Numbered from the stretch's first letter, positions 53,772-63,457 are shown. The stretch: DNA of 64,000 nucleotides from Flavobacteriaceae bacterium (GCA_013373635.1 JABXHN010000013.1:1-64000), one strand, 5' to 3'. Made by a program: numbers and translations. The notes: generated by a model from the sequence alone, not told the origin.

Positions 53772-54623
53772 ATGGCCAGAGGTAAAAAACACACAAGCAG
53801 CCATAGATCAAAGGCCAGCTCACAAGGAGTTCAAGCTAAAAAACACTTAGGTCAGCACTTTTTAAAGGACGAGCATATCGCTCAAAAGATCGCGAGCATT
53901 TTAGTCTTAGACCAATCGAATAATGTTCTCGAAATAGGCCCAGGAACTGGCGTGATGACCAAATACCTAGTGGAACAACCCATTGATTTGATCGCCATGG
54001 ATCTCGATCGTGAATCCATCGATTATCTCAACAGAGAATTGAAGCCCCTTGTCGATTTAAAATCTTCAATAAATTCATTTGAAGTTATTTACGGTGATTT
54101 TTTAAAATTTGATTTAGACCAATTATTTACTAATCAACAGTTTGCAATCATCGGAAACTTCCCTTACAATATCTCTTCTCAAATTGTGTTTAAAACATTG
54201 GAACACAAAGAACGGATCCCTGAATTCAGTGGAATGTTTCAAAAGGAAGTGGCCAAGAGAATCTGTGCAGAACCTGGCTCTAAGACCTATGGAATTCTAT
54301 CGGTATTGGTACAAGCATATTACAATGCCGAATACTTATTCACAGTTCCTCCAGGTGTATTCAACCCTCCTCCCAAAGTAGATTCTGGAGTGTTGCGACT
54401 CATTCGCAAAGACCATCTCGATTTAGGATGTGACGATCGCATGTTTTTTAAGGTAGTCAAAACTGCCTTTAATCAGAGAAGAAAAACACTTAGAAATAGC
54501 TTAAAATCTTTGATTCCTAATGCTATTGTAAAAGAAGATGCTATCTTTGACAAAAGACCCGAAGCATTAGGGGTAAATGATTTTGTATCCTTAACTAAGA
54601 TTTTAAGCGATGACACCATTTAA
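53772..54623 (+). CDS. rsmA: 16S rRNA (adenine-1518/1519-N6)-dimethyltransferase
   Basis: It dimethylates two adenines near the 3' end of 16S rRNA late in 30S assembly. KKHLGQHFLKD, the SAM motif VLEIGPGTGVMT and catalytic NFPYNIS are all present. A basic N-terminal extension of about 20 residues (Lys/Ser/His-rich) precedes the core. Its 283 residues fit. It overlaps the mgtE start by 14 bases. Confidence 0.96.
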   Translation: MARGKKHTSSHRSKASSQGVQAKKHLGQHFLKDEHIAQKIASILVLDQSNNVLEIGPGTGVMTKYLVEQPIDLIAMDLDRESIDYLNRELKPLVDLKSSINSFEVIYGDFLKFDLDQLFTNQQFAIIGNFPYNISSQIVFKTLEHKERIPEFSGMFQKEVAKRICAEPGSKTYGILSVLVQAYYNAEYLFTVPPGVFNPPPKVDSGVLRLIRKDHLDLGCDDRMFFKVVKTAFNQRRKTLRNSLKSLIPNAIVKEDAIFDKRPEALGVNDFVSLTKILSDDTI

Positions 54624-55965
54624 ACTCAGCGAAGAACTCATCGATGAAATTAAACAACTCATCGAAACGGGAAGTGATAAAAAGTTAAAGAAACTCTTTG
54701 ACGAATATCACTTTGCAGATATTGCTGAAATCATCAATGAGATCGATACTATTGAAGCGGGTACCTACATCATTAAACTCCTCGATTCAGAACTCACCTC
54801 AGAAGTTCTTACCGAATTAGAAGAAGATCTTAGAGAGGGGATTCTCTCTAATTTAACAGCTAAAGAAATCGCGATTGAGATTGCAGAACTCGATACCGAT
54901 GACGCGGCTGATATCGTTGCTGAGCTTCCTAAAAACATGCTCAAAAAGGTAATCCTCAATATCGATGACCGAGAGCATGCTCAGGATATTGTAGACCTAC
55001 TTCGCTATGACGAAAACTCAGCAGGTGGTCTGATGGCAAAAGAATTGGTGAAAGTCAGTGCTGACTGGACCGTGACTAAGTGCATCAAAGAAATGAGAGC
55101 TCAGGCAGAAAATGTCACTAGAGTTCACTCCATCTATGTGGTAAATGAAAAGGAAGAACTCATCGGAAGACTCTCTTTAAAAGACTTACTTACGACTCCT
55201 GCAAGGGCTAATATCAAAGAAGTATACATCCCTAAGGTGGATTATGTCAATGTACATGACAAACCTGAGGAGGTAGCTAATATTATGTCTAAATACGACC
55301 TAGAAGCCATTCCAGTAGTAGATGAAATTGGACGACTGGTTGGAAGAATTACCATTGATGATATCGTCGATGTCATCAAAGAAGAGGCTGAAAAGGATTA
55401 CCAATTAGCAGCAGGTATTGCTCAAGACGTCGATACAAATGACAGTATTCTTGAACACACTAAGGCTCGAATTCCATGGTTGTTCCTCGGATTGGTCGGT
55501 GGATTTGGAGCAGCACTCATTATGGGAGGTTTTGAATCGCTATTAAGTGATCACGCTGTTCTATTTTTCTTTACTCCCCTAATTGCTGCGATGGCAGGAA
55601 ATGTAGGAGTACAATCATCTGCGATTATCGTTCAAGGACTGGCCTATGAAAATATCAAAGGAAGCAACTTGAGCCGATTGATTAAAGAGCTTCTTTTAGC
55701 ACTCCTCAATGGAACCATACTGTCGATCATCCTCATGGTACTTACCTGGATGTGGAAAGGCGACCTACTAATATCGCTATCAATATCCATCTCATTGATT
55801 ACAGTAACTGTTACCGCTGGAATTATCGGAACCTTTATTCCACTTCTTCTTCACAAGCGAGGAATCGATCCAGCCATCGCTACAGGCCCCTTTATTACCA
55901 CTAGTAATGATATCTTCGGGATCTTGATTTATTTCTTTATTGCAAAAACCATCCTTGGAATTTAA
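54610..55965 (+). CDS. mgtE: Magnesium transporter MgtE
   Basis: It is a Mg2+ channel of the inner membrane. The N-terminal MgtE_N domain (LDTDDAADIVAELPK), two CBS domains (about residues 135-250) and five C-terminal membrane helices (GNVGVQSSAIIVQGLA, then GTFIPLLLHKRGIDPAIATGPF) are in canonical order. Its 451 residues match. The CBS and N domains sense cytosolic Mg2+. The 14-base overlap with rsmA implies coupled translation. Confidence 0.95.
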   Translation: MTPFKLSEELIDEIKQLIETGSDKKLKKLFDEYHFADIAEIINEIDTIEAGTYIIKLLDSELTSEVLTELEEDLREGILSNLTAKEIAIEIAELDTDDAADIVAELPKNMLKKVILNIDDREHAQDIVDLLRYDENSAGGLMAKELVKVSADWTVTKCIKEMRAQAENVTRVHSIYVVNEKEELIGRLSLKDLLTTPARANIKEVYIPKVDYVNVHDKPEEVANIMSKYDLEAIPVVDEIGRLVGRITIDDIVDVIKEEAEKDYQLAAGIAQDVDTNDSILEHTKARIPWLFLGLVGGFGAALIMGGFESLLSDHAVLFFFTPLIAAMAGNVGVQSSAIIVQGLAYENIKGSNLSRLIKELLLALLNGTILSIILMVLTWMWKGDLLISLSISISLITVTVTAGIIGTFIPLLLHKRGIDPAIATGPFITTSNDIFGILIYFFIAKTILGI

Positions 55966-55979
55966 TATATTTTATACCT

Positions 55980-56915
55980 ATGAAGGTACTCCACCTCGAT
56001 AGCAACCATCCTATCCTCGAACAAGGTTTAGCCCAAATGGGAATAGAAAATCACTTCGATTACAAAAGTTCAAAAGAAGCTGTTTTAAAAACCATTGATC
56101 AATACCATGGAATTATTATCCGCTCGAGATTCAGCATTGATAAATCTTTTTTGGATGCAGCAACCAGGCTCAAATTTATCGGAAGAGTTGGAGCTGGATT
56201 GGAAAATATCGATATACAGTACGCTAAATCAAAAGGAATTGTATTGATTTCTGCTCCTGAGGGAAACAGAAATGCTGTTGGTGAACACGCCTTGGGAATG
56301 CTGCTCTCTTTGTTTAACAATCTCAACAAAGGAGACCGTGAGGTTAAAAATGGCATTTGGGACCGCGAAGGTAACCGAGGCTATGAGATCGAAGGGAAAA
56401 CCATAGGAATTATAGGCTATGGCAATATGGGAAAAGCATTTGCAAAAACACTAGCTGGTTTTGATTGCGAGGTTCTCTGTTACGATATTGATACTTCTGT
56501 AGGTGATCATAACGCCAAACAGGTTTCATTAGCTGAATTTCAATCATTTGTCGATGTGGTGAGCATGCACCTTCCTCAAGACGACTCGACTATCAATTTA
56601 ATGAACGCTTCATTCATAAAAGGATTTTCCAAACCCTTTTGGCTAATTAATACCGGTAGAGGAAAAACAGTTCAAACAGCAGACCTTGTTGAGGCCTTAA
56701 AAACAGGTGAAATCTTAGGTGCTGGATTGGATGTTTTGGAATACGAAAAAACCTCTTTTGAGCAATTAAATCCTAATGAAATTCCTTTGCCTTTACAATA
56801 CCTAAGAAAGGCTGAAAACGTATTACTCAGCCCTCATGTAGCAGGTTGGACCTTTGAAAGCCATCGTAAATTAGCTCAAACTATTGTCGATAAAGTAAAA
56901 AGCACCTTTTTCTAA
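55980..56915 (+). CDS. D-2-hydroxyacid dehydrogenase, phosphoglycerate dehydrogenase-like
   Basis: It is an NAD-dependent dehydrogenase. The substrate-side segment FIGRVGAGLENIDI, the Rossmann motif GIIGYGNMGKAFA and the catalytic C-terminal SPHVAGWTFES (His), with Arg in INTGRGKTV and Glu downstream, are present. At 311 residues without a C-terminal ACT domain it is the short form. It may be 3-phosphoglycerate dehydrogenase or a related enzyme. Its last 4 bases overlap the convergent aspartate kinase gene. Confidence 0.83.
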   Translation: MKVLHLDSNHPILEQGLAQMGIENHFDYKSSKEAVLKTIDQYHGIIIRSRFSIDKSFLDAATRLKFIGRVGAGLENIDIQYAKSKGIVLISAPEGNRNAVGEHALGMLLSLFNNLNKGDREVKNGIWDREGNRGYEIEGKTIGIIGYGNMGKAFAKTLAGFDCEVLCYDIDTSVGDHNAKQVSLAEFQSFVDVVSMHLPQDDSTINLMNASFIKGFSKPFWLINTGRGKTVQTADLVEALKTGEILGAGLDVLEYEKTSFEQLNPNEIPLPLQYLRKAENVLLSPHVAGWTFESHRKLAQTIVDKVKSTFF

Positions 56916-58162
56916 GCCACTACCAGTTGCAGTGTTTCTTTACCGCGTTGCTCTAAAAGCACATCTTTTCCATTTTGAAGTTTATTGATCGCATCTTGAT
57001 CAAAGTGACGTATGGTATACAATGAAACATCTCTGTGAACGCTTATTTTGTACTTGTTTTTGAGAATCAACAGTAACTCATCTAGCTTTTTAAACTTATT
57101 GTCTACACAGACCGAAAATGAAATGGCAGAGTTTTGAATGAGTTCTACTTTTGTTTGGTATTTGTGAAACAATTTAAAGAGTTCACTCATCGAATCTTCG
57201 ACTATAAATGAGAAATCCAAAGAAGATAACTTAATCAATACTTGATCTTTTTTCACTATAAAACAAGGAACCTTCGGTTCAATTCCCTTTCCTTTTCCAA
57301 CAACTGTACCCACCTCATTAGGTTTTACAAAAGACTTAACGCGAAGAGGAATTTCTTTGCGTTGTAAAGGCTGTAATGTTTTAGGGTGAATCACAGAAGC
57401 TCCGTAAAATGCTAATTCAATTGCTTCTCTATAAGATATACTATTGAGCAATTCTGCATCTTCAAAATACCTTGGATCGGCATTTAAAACCCCAGGAACG
57501 TCTTTCCAAATGGTTACTGAACTCGCATCCAAACAATAAGCTAGGATTGCAGCAGAATAATCGGACCCCTCTCTTCCCAAAGTCGTAGTGAAGTTGTTTT
57601 CATCAGATCCTAAAAATCCTTGAGTCACATATAATTTAGAACTATCAATTTGAGATTTAATCGCCTGAGCAGTCAAATCCCAATCCACTTTTGCATCTCT
57701 GTACTCGGAACCTGTTTTAATACAAGTTCTAACGTCCAACCACTCATTAGCAATTCCAATCTCATTCATATAGTAACTGAGAATCGTAGTTGAAACAAGC
57801 TCACCATATCCAACTACTTGATCGTAAACAAAACTGTAATTTGGAGATTTGTTCCAAGCTAAAAATCCTTTAACCTCTTCAAACAACGCTTGAAGTTTCT
57901 TATAAATAGGGTGTGATTTAGATTCGAACAAGGCGTCGATGATTTCATAATGAAAATCTTCAACCACTCGAATTGCCTTGTTTTCATCAGCATCATCATC
58001 AAAGTAATGAGCCACTACTTCTTCCATGGCATTGGTGGTTTTTCCCATTGCTGAAACTACCACTAAAGTTTCTTTGTGACCAAATTCTTTTAAAATTGAA
58101 ACTACATTCTTTACGCTTTCAGCATCTTTAACTGAAGCTCCTCCAAACTTAAATACTCTCAT
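56912..58162 (-). CDS. Aspartate kinase (monofunctional)
   Basis: It phosphorylates aspartate, the first step toward Lys, Thr, Met and diaminopimelate. The N-terminal kinase motif KFGGASV (Ala where Thr is usual), TTLGREGSDYSAAI and the DVPGVLNADPRYF stretch are clear. A C-terminal region of about 130 residues resembles ACT domains (IKLSSLDFSFIVEDSMSEL, then VELIQNSAISFSVCVD). ATG 58162 is preferred: the frame runs 13 codons further upstream, but that part overlaps the end of the GNAT gene. The gap to GNAT is 10 bases, so they are co-transcribed. Confidence 0.93.
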   Translation of the reverse strand: MRVFKFGGASVKDAESVKNVVSILKEFGHKETLVVVSAMGKTTNAMEEVVAHYFDDDADENKAIRVVEDFHYEIIDALFESKSHPIYKKLQALFEEVKGFLAWNKSPNYSFVYDQVVGYGELVSTTILSYYMNEIGIANEWLDVRTCIKTGSEYRDAKVDWDLTAQAIKSQIDSSKLYVTQGFLGSDENNFTTTLGREGSDYSAAILAYCLDASSVTIWKDVPGVLNADPRYFEDAELLNSISYREAIELAFYGASVIHPKTLQPLQRKEIPLRVKSFVKPNEVGTVVGKGKGIEPKVPCFIVKKDQVLIKLSSLDFSFIVEDSMSELFKLFHKYQTKVELIQNSAISFSVCVDNKFKKLDELLLILKNKYKISVHRDVSLYTIRHFDQDAINKLQNGKDVLLEQRGKETLQLVVA

Positions 58163-58172
58163 TGATTGTGTA

Positions 58173-58640
58173 CTACTTGAAATTTTTAATCCCCTGTTCA
58201 TCTAGTTGAACAACATCCCAGTCTCTTAACACCTTGGCTCCTTTGGCTTCGTAAAATGAAATAGCTGGTTCATTCCAATCTAAAACATCCCATGAAACAC
58301 GTTTGACACCTAGTTCTTTGGCATAATCCACTACTTGTTTCAATAAGGCAGAACCAATTCCTGAACCCCTCAACGATTGAGTGACAATCAAATCTTCCAA
58401 GTGAAGAGCCACTCCTTTCCAAGTCGAGTAACGAGGATAAACAAGAGCAATACCAACAATACGAGCTTCTTTTTCAGCCACAAAACACTTAAATGCATCC
58501 CCTTCGAATCCATCTCTGATGAGATCCTCTTCTGTGATTTCAACAGCATAAGGTTCATTTTCAAAAACGGCGAGTTCCTGAATCAAACCCAACACTTCTT
58601 TCATATCCGTTGGCTTAGCCGTTCGTATTAAATAAGACAT
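58173..58640 (-). CDS. GNAT family N-acetyltransferase
   Basis: Its 155 residues have the acetyl-CoA-binding motif LRGSGIGSALLKQVVDYA (the R/Q-x-x-G-x-G/A signature) and the later VLDWNEPAISFYEAKGA, like diamine or amino-acid acetyltransferases of the SSAT type. The substrate is not known. It is the first gene of an operon with aspartate kinase. Confidence 0.87.
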   Translation of the reverse strand: MSYLIRTAKPTDMKEVLGLIQELAVFENEPYAVEITEEDLIRDGFEGDAFKCFVAEKEARIVGIALVYPRYSTWKGVALHLEDLIVTQSLRGSGIGSALLKQVVDYAKELGVKRVSWDVLDWNEPAISFYEAKGAKVLRDWDVVQLDEQGIKNFK

Positions 58641-58659
58641 TGTTGTTACAAATAAAACA

Positions 58660-58667
58660 CAAAGTTA
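58660..58667 (-). promoter_or_regulatory. -7 promoter box for the GNAT-aspartate kinase operon
   Basis: TAACTTTG on the minus strand lies 19 bases before the GNAT ATG. Confidence 0.55.
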
Positions 58668-58685
58668 AATATTTAAGTTTACTAA

Positions 58686-58727
58686 CAAAAACACCTTCTA
58701 TTCTTTTCACAAAAACAGAAGGTGTTG
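58686..58727 (-). terminator. Terminator of the terB-like gene
   Basis: On the minus strand ACACCTTCT and AGAAGGTGT form a stem with a 17-base loop, followed by TTTTTG. It lies about 30 bases past the stop. Confidence 0.78.
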
Positions 58728-58758
58728 TTACATTATAGAGCAAAAGGGGTTAATCCCT

Positions 58759-59178
58759 TTATTTTAGAAGCATTTGATACTCTTCAAATGTGAATTTTCC
58801 TTCAAAAATACGGATGGATTTAGCGATAATTTTAGAAGCTGCCTCTGCAGTAAAACCAATTCCAATTGCGTATCTATTTAAAAGTTTTAATTCAGCTTCA
58901 TCGAGCTGATGATCTGAATAAACAATTTTAAAGAAATCAAACATACGTTCCAATCGACTTTCTTTATCTGAACTGATCTCAACAGCGTACTTTTTTCCGT
59001 TGTTGATGATCTCATCGTACTCTGCATCGGTGATTTCTAATTTTTGAGCTAAACGATTAATGACATTTAATTCATCTTCATTCACAGTTCCACTAGCTGT
59101 AGCAAGTGATACAATCGAAGCAAAATGAGCTACGTTGTTTTTGTGTTTTCCACTGGTATATAAATCGGCAATTGACAT
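58759..59178 (-). CDS. TerB-like (tellurite resistance B) domain protein
   Basis: This 139-residue helical protein has the TerB pattern of two acidic helix-loop repeats (ASGTVNEDELNVINRLAQKL and YSDHQLDEAELKLLNRYAIG), which can bind divalent metal. TerB-like proteins occur far outside tellurite resistance, and no other ter gene is here, so the specific role is unknown. It is a single-gene unit with its own promoter and terminator. Confidence 0.83.
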   Translation of the reverse strand: MSIADLYTSGKHKNNVAHFASIVSLATASGTVNEDELNVINRLAQKLEITDAEYDEIINNGKKYAVEISSDKESRLERMFDFFKIVYSDHQLDEAELKLLNRYAIGIGFTAEAASKIIAKSIRIFEGKFTFEEYQMLLK

Positions 59179-59202
59179 AGTTATTATATTAAGATTCTAT
59201 AA

Positions 59203-59210
59203 CAAAGATA
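59203..59210 (-). promoter_or_regulatory. -7 promoter box for the terB-like gene
   Basis: TATCTTTG on the minus strand lies 24 bases before the ATG at 59178. Confidence 0.55.
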
Positions 59211-59263
59211 CTCAATCGCATATTTTTTTTCTTAAAATTCAGGTTTTTTATTTACTCGAATAC

Positions 59264-59271
59264 TATCTTTG
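59264..59271 (+). promoter_or_regulatory. -7 promoter box for mfd
   Basis: TATCTTTG predicts a transcript start near 59277. The TTG at 59269, which opens the longest frame, is part of this box, so translation more likely begins at TTG 59287. Confidence 0.5.
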
Positions 59272-59286
59272 ACCAAAATACGAAAA

Positions 59287-62200
59287 TTGAGTATTTCACT
59301 AGTCTTAGAAGAGTTTTCAAAGTCTTTGCCGCTGCAAAAACTAGGGGATGTTCTATCCCAAAATCAAACCAAAGGAATTCCGAGTAAAATTCATCTCGAA
59401 GGGCTTGTAGGCTCATCGCTTTCATTGAGTATTGCACATATATTTAAAACTCAAAATGCTCCAATACTGCTGCTGTTTGAAGAAAAAGAGGAAGCTGCTT
59501 ACCTTTTTAACGACCTACAGTATTTAATTAGTGAAGAAGACGTGCTCTTTTATCCAGCGAGTTATCGAAGACCCTATCAGATTGAAGAGACCAATAATGC
59601 CAATGTGGTTTTAAGGGCAGAGGTTCTCAAAAGAATCAGTTCAAGAAAAAAACCAGCGGTCATTGTTTCTTATGCCAATGCTATTTTTGAAAAGGTCATC
59701 AGTAAAAAGAGTATTGAAAAAAATACCATTAAACTTAGCGTTGGAGATCAAATAGACCTTGAATTTTTAAATGAAACTCTGTTTGAATACCATTTCAACA
59801 GAGTGGATTTTGTAACAGAGGCAGGTGAGTTTTCCGTAAGAGGTGGAATTGTCGATGTATTTTCATTTGATCACGACGATCCCTATCGCATTGAATTTTT
59901 CGGTAATGAAGTAGACTCCATTCGCAGTTTTGATATCGAAAGTCAACTCTCTATAGAGCCGATGAAAAAGATCAGTATCGTTCCAAATATAGACGATAAG
60001 AATCAAGACGAAGAACGTATCAGTATCTTTGAGTTTCTAAAGAATCAGACCTGGGTTATCAGTAAAAATACAGGCCTGATCAGCCATCATTTAGAAGAGC
60101 AATACCAAAAGGCAGAAGAGGCCTTTAGCGAATTAAAAACTGAGGTAAAACACCTGAAACCCGATAATTTATTTATCGATAAGGCAGATTTCATCAATCA
60201 ACTAAAACAGTTCACACACCTACAAACTGGAACAAAGAGTGAAATTCCTGTCAATGACTTAATCAGCTTTCAATCGAGTCCCCAGCCTTCTTTTAATAAG
60301 AAGTTTGATTTATTGATCGAAGATTTACACCTCAAAAAAGAACAGGGCTATACCAACATCATCTTTTGTAGCTCTGAGGAACAGGTAAAAAGACTCGATG
60401 ACATCTTTGCGGAATTAGATCCAGCCTTTACTTACACCTCTATAGTAGCTCCTCTTCATCAAGGTTTTGTGATGGAAGCTCTTAAATTGTGTTGTTATAC
60501 AGATCATCAAATCTTTGAGCGTTATCACAAGTTCAAATTAAAATCCAATGCCAACAAAAGAGCGAGTCTCCAACTTTCAGAACTCAACAATCTTGAAAAC
60601 GGGGATTACGTCACTCATATCGATCACGGTATTGGTCGTTTTGCAGGACTTCAAAAAATTGATGTCAATGGACAAATGCAAGAGGCGATCAAACTCATCT
60701 ATGGAGAACGAGATATTCTATATGTGAGCATTCACTCGCTTCACAAAATTTACAAGTACAACGGAAAAGACGGAACAACTCCCAAACTCTACAAACTAGG
60801 ATCAAACGCTTGGAAAAAACTCAAGGAAAAGACCAAGTCAAGAGTTAAAAAGATTGCATTTGATCTCATTAAAACCTACGCTAAACGCAAGTTTAAAAAG
60901 GGAATTGCATCTGGAGCAGATTCCTACTTACAATTGGAATTAGAGGCTTCTTTTATCTATGAAGACACCCCTGATCAGAGCAAGGCTACTTCAGAGATCA
61001 AAGCTGATATGGAGTCCAGTCAACCTATGGATCGATTGGTCTGTGGTGATGTTGGATTTGGAAAGACCGAAGTAGCTATTAGAGCTGCTTTTAAGGCAGT
61101 GGATAATGGCAGACAGGTAGCTGTTTTAGTTCCGACGACCATACTAGCATTTCAACACCACAGAACCTTTAGCAAACGACTTAAAGACATGCCTGTTCGT
61201 GTGGATTATCTGAACAGATTTAGAACTGCCAAAGAAAAAACTCAGGTTCTCAAGGATTTAGAAGCCGGTAAAATTGATATCATCATTGGTACGCATCAAC
61301 TCGTAAATGACAAGGTGAAATTTAAAAATCTGGGCTTACTCATCGTTGATGAAGAACAAAAATTTGGTGTAGGTGTTAAGGACAAATTAAAATCCATTAA
61401 AGAAAACATCGATGTATTAACACTGACAGCTACTCCAATTCCTAGAACCCTTCAATTTAGTTTGATGGCTGCAAGAGATCTTTCGGTCATCAATACTCCT
61501 CCACCCAATAGAGTTCCAATTGAAAGCGAAGTGATTCGTTTTGACGAAGAAGTCATTAGGGATGCTGTTTCTTATGAAATACAACGAGGAGGTCAAGTCT
61601 TTTTTATCAACAACAGAGTTGAAAACATACAAGAGGTTGCTGGAATGATTCAGCGTCTTGTCCCAGATGCAAAGGTTGCTATTGGTCACGGTCAAATGGA
61701 GGGTAAAAAACTAGAAAAGATCATGCTCAATTTTATGGAAGGGGCCTATGATGTTTTAGTAGCCACCACCATTATTGAAAGTGGATTAGACGTCACCAAT
61801 GCCAATACTATATTTATCAATAATGCCAATCATTTTGGACTGAGTGATCTTCACCAAATGAGAGGAAGAGTTGGACGTTCCAATAAAAAGGCCTTTTGCT
61901 ATTTCATTACCCCTGCCTACCATCAAATGACTCCTGAGGCTCGAAAACGTATCGAAGCAATCGAACAGTTTACAACTCTAGGCAGTGGATTCAATATTGC
62001 CATGAAGGATTTAGAAATCAGAGGAGCAGGTGACATCTTAGGAGGTGAACAATCTGGATTTATCAATGATATCGGATTTGACACTTACCAAAAAATCATG
62101 AATGAAGCTATTGAAGAGCTAAAAACCACCGAGTTTGCAGATCTCTTCGAAGAAGAACTCTCTCAAAAACCTGATTGGGAAGTCAAAGATATTCAATTGG

Positions 62201-62682
62201 ATACCGATTTCGAATTGCTCTATCCAGATCAGTACATCAATAAGACTTCAGAACGACTCAAACTTTACAAAGAACTCAACCAAGTTGAAAACGAAGAAGA
62301 ACTATCTATTTACAAGGAGCAACTTATCGACCGTTTTGGCCCACTTCCAAAACAGGCAACCAACCTCATTGAATCCATGAAAATCAAATGGATAGCGAGC
62401 GCCTTAGGAGTCGAAAAAATCGTCTTAAAACAACACAAACTCATCGCTTATTTTATCGCAGATCAGGATTCCAAATTCTATCAATCTGAACTCTTCAGAG
62501 GCGTCCTCATCTATGTTCAACAGCATCCTAAAAGCTGTCAGTTAAAAGAAAAGGAAACCAGAAATGGACTTCGTTTAATTCTTTCTTTTAACCAAATTGA
62601 TTCCATAGAAAAAGCCCTAAAAGTTTTGGATCCTTTTAAGGCTTTGTTCGCGTACACTAATAATGATAAGACTAGCTTATAA
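59287..62682 (+). CDS. mfd: Transcription-repair coupling factor
   Basis: It removes stalled RNA polymerase and recruits nucleotide-excision repair. Order: UvrB-like N-terminal part (PASYRRPYQIEETNNANVVLR, EFSVRGGIVDVFSFDH), an RNA-polymerase-interaction domain (LENGDYVTHIDHGIGRFAGL), RecG-like helicase motifs (Walker A GDVGFGKTE near residue 587, VDEEQKFGV, LTATPIPRTL, MRGRVGRSNKKAF) and a TRCF C-terminal domain. About 1131 residues is standard. The start is uncertain: TTG 59269 gives the longest frame but lies inside the -7 box, and no ATG exists before the conserved region. It overlaps the convergent ACT gene by 6 bases. Confidence 0.94.
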   Translation: MSISLVLEEFSKSLPLQKLGDVLSQNQTKGIPSKIHLEGLVGSSLSLSIAHIFKTQNAPILLLFEEKEEAAYLFNDLQYLISEEDVLFYPASYRRPYQIEETNNANVVLRAEVLKRISSRKKPAVIVSYANAIFEKVISKKSIEKNTIKLSVGDQIDLEFLNETLFEYHFNRVDFVTEAGEFSVRGGIVDVFSFDHDDPYRIEFFGNEVDSIRSFDIESQLSIEPMKKISIVPNIDDKNQDEERISIFEFLKNQTWVISKNTGLISHHLEEQYQKAEEAFSELKTEVKHLKPDNLFIDKADFINQLKQFTHLQTGTKSEIPVNDLISFQSSPQPSFNKKFDLLIEDLHLKKEQGYTNIIFCSSEEQVKRLDDIFAELDPAFTYTSIVAPLHQGFVMEALKLCCYTDHQIFERYHKFKLKSNANKRASLQLSELNNLENGDYVTHIDHGIGRFAGLQKIDVNGQMQEAIKLIYGERDILYVSIHSLHKIYKYNGKDGTTPKLYKLGSNAWKKLKEKTKSRVKKIAFDLIKTYAKRKFKKGIASGADSYLQLELEASFIYEDTPDQSKATSEIKADMESSQPMDRLVCGDVGFGKTEVAIRAAFKAVDNGRQVAVLVPTTILAFQHHRTFSKRLKDMPVRVDYLNRFRTAKEKTQVLKDLEAGKIDIIIGTHQLVNDKVKFKNLGLLIVDEEQKFGVGVKDKLKSIKENIDVLTLTATPIPRTLQFSLMAARDLSVINTPPPNRVPIESEVIRFDEEVIRDAVSYEIQRGGQVFFINNRVENIQEVAGMIQRLVPDAKVAIGHGQMEGKKLEKIMLNFMEGAYDVLVATTIIESGLDVTNANTIFINNANHFGLSDLHQMRGRVGRSNKKAFCYFITPAYHQMTPEARKRIEAIEQFTTLGSGFNIAMKDLEIRGAGDILGGEQSGFINDIGFDTYQKIMNEAIEELKTTEFADLFEEELSQKPDWEVKDIQLDTDFELLYPDQYINKTSERLKLYKELNQVENEEELSIYKEQLIDRFGPLPKQATNLIESMKIKWIASALGVEKIVLKQHKLIAYFIADQDSKFYQSELFRGVLIYVQQHPKSCQLKEKETRNGLRLILSFNQIDSIEKALKVLDPFKALFAYTNNDKTSL

Positions 62683-63336
62683 TTCTTTTAATCCTTTAAT
62701 CGTTTTAAAGGCTTGATCTACCTGTTCCTCATCTACGATAATTGTAAATTCATTGGTTGTGGAGATCACCTCGTATAAAACAATGCCCTCCCAAGCTAAA
62801 CGTTGGAAGATAAAATAATAGATTCCAGGGACTGATACGTTTTCAGCAGGAAGTTTTACTGTAATGGAAGATAACTCCTCTGCTTTCTGAGTACATTTTT
62901 CATTCTTAAATAATTCTTCAACGGTATCGTTTAAAGAACCACTAACAACAATATTCATTTCATTGACTCCTCTTGAAGAAGTGTAGAACACATCTTTGTT
63001 CTTATTGACTTCTTTTAGTAAAAGAGTTTGATTTTCTAAAACCGTATCGGATACTAAAAAGGTGTAATCAGTTAGCGAAGATCGAACTGTAATTTCACCT
63101 ATGTTTTTTAAGACTTTGACAATTTTGTGGGTTGCTCTAAATTCTAAATCATCAGAAAGACGTTTTAAAGCCATCACAATGGCACCATTGCGGATATCTT
63201 TTCCTAAAATTTCTTCGATTTCAGGTTTGATAAACCTAGAAAGGGATGTGAGATTTATAATCCCTTGAGCTAGAGCAGATTGTAAAAAAGGTTTTTTCTT
63301 GATGTAGTTTTCAACTACTGATGAAATTGTTTTCAT
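62677..63336 (-). CDS. ACT-domain regulator-like protein, Bacteroidota-specific
   Basis: It has 219 residues. The N-terminal half has a helix-rich part (KPFLQSALAQGIINLTSLSRFIKPEIEE) that looks like a winged-helix or DNA-binding-like fold. The C-terminal half has ACT-like strands (SSITVKLPAENVSVPGIYYFIFQRLAWEGI, then NEFTIIVDEEQVDQAF) similar to the regulatory end of aspartate kinases. No kinase domain is present. It may be an amino-acid-sensing regulator; homologues are sometimes mislabelled aspartate kinase. ATG 63336 is chosen over an upstream ATG 45 bases earlier because a TATTTTTG box lies between them. Confidence 0.65.
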   Translation of the reverse strand: MKTISSVVENYIKKKPFLQSALAQGIINLTSLSRFIKPEIEEILGKDIRNGAIVMALKRLSDDLEFRATHKIVKVLKNIGEITVRSSLTDYTFLVSDTVLENQTLLLKEVNKNKDVFYTSSRGVNEMNIVVSGSLNDTVEELFKNEKCTQKAEELSSITVKLPAENVSVPGIYYFIFQRLAWEGIVLYEVISTTNEFTIIVDEEQVDQAFKTIKGLKEL

Positions 63337-63352
63337 GGCATTATATTTTGCA

Positions 63353-63360
63353 CAAAAATA
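63353..63360 (-). promoter_or_regulatory. -7 promoter box for the ACT-domain gene
   Basis: TATTTTTG on the minus strand lies 16 bases before ATG 63336. Confidence 0.5.
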
Positions 63361-63457
63361 ACTTATTGTTATAAATATCACAAATATTTTTAAAAATAAT
63401 TTTTAATATTCAATCTAAAAAGGGCTTTTACCCACTTTATATACTTCTAATACTAGC

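Noticed and set aside
58163-58201. Extended aspartate kinase start
   Set aside because: It would overlap the GNAT gene, and the conserved sequence begins at ATG 58162.
58759-59178. Tellurite-resistance operon
   Set aside because: Only a single TerB-like gene is present; no terC, terD, terZ or partner genes are nearby.
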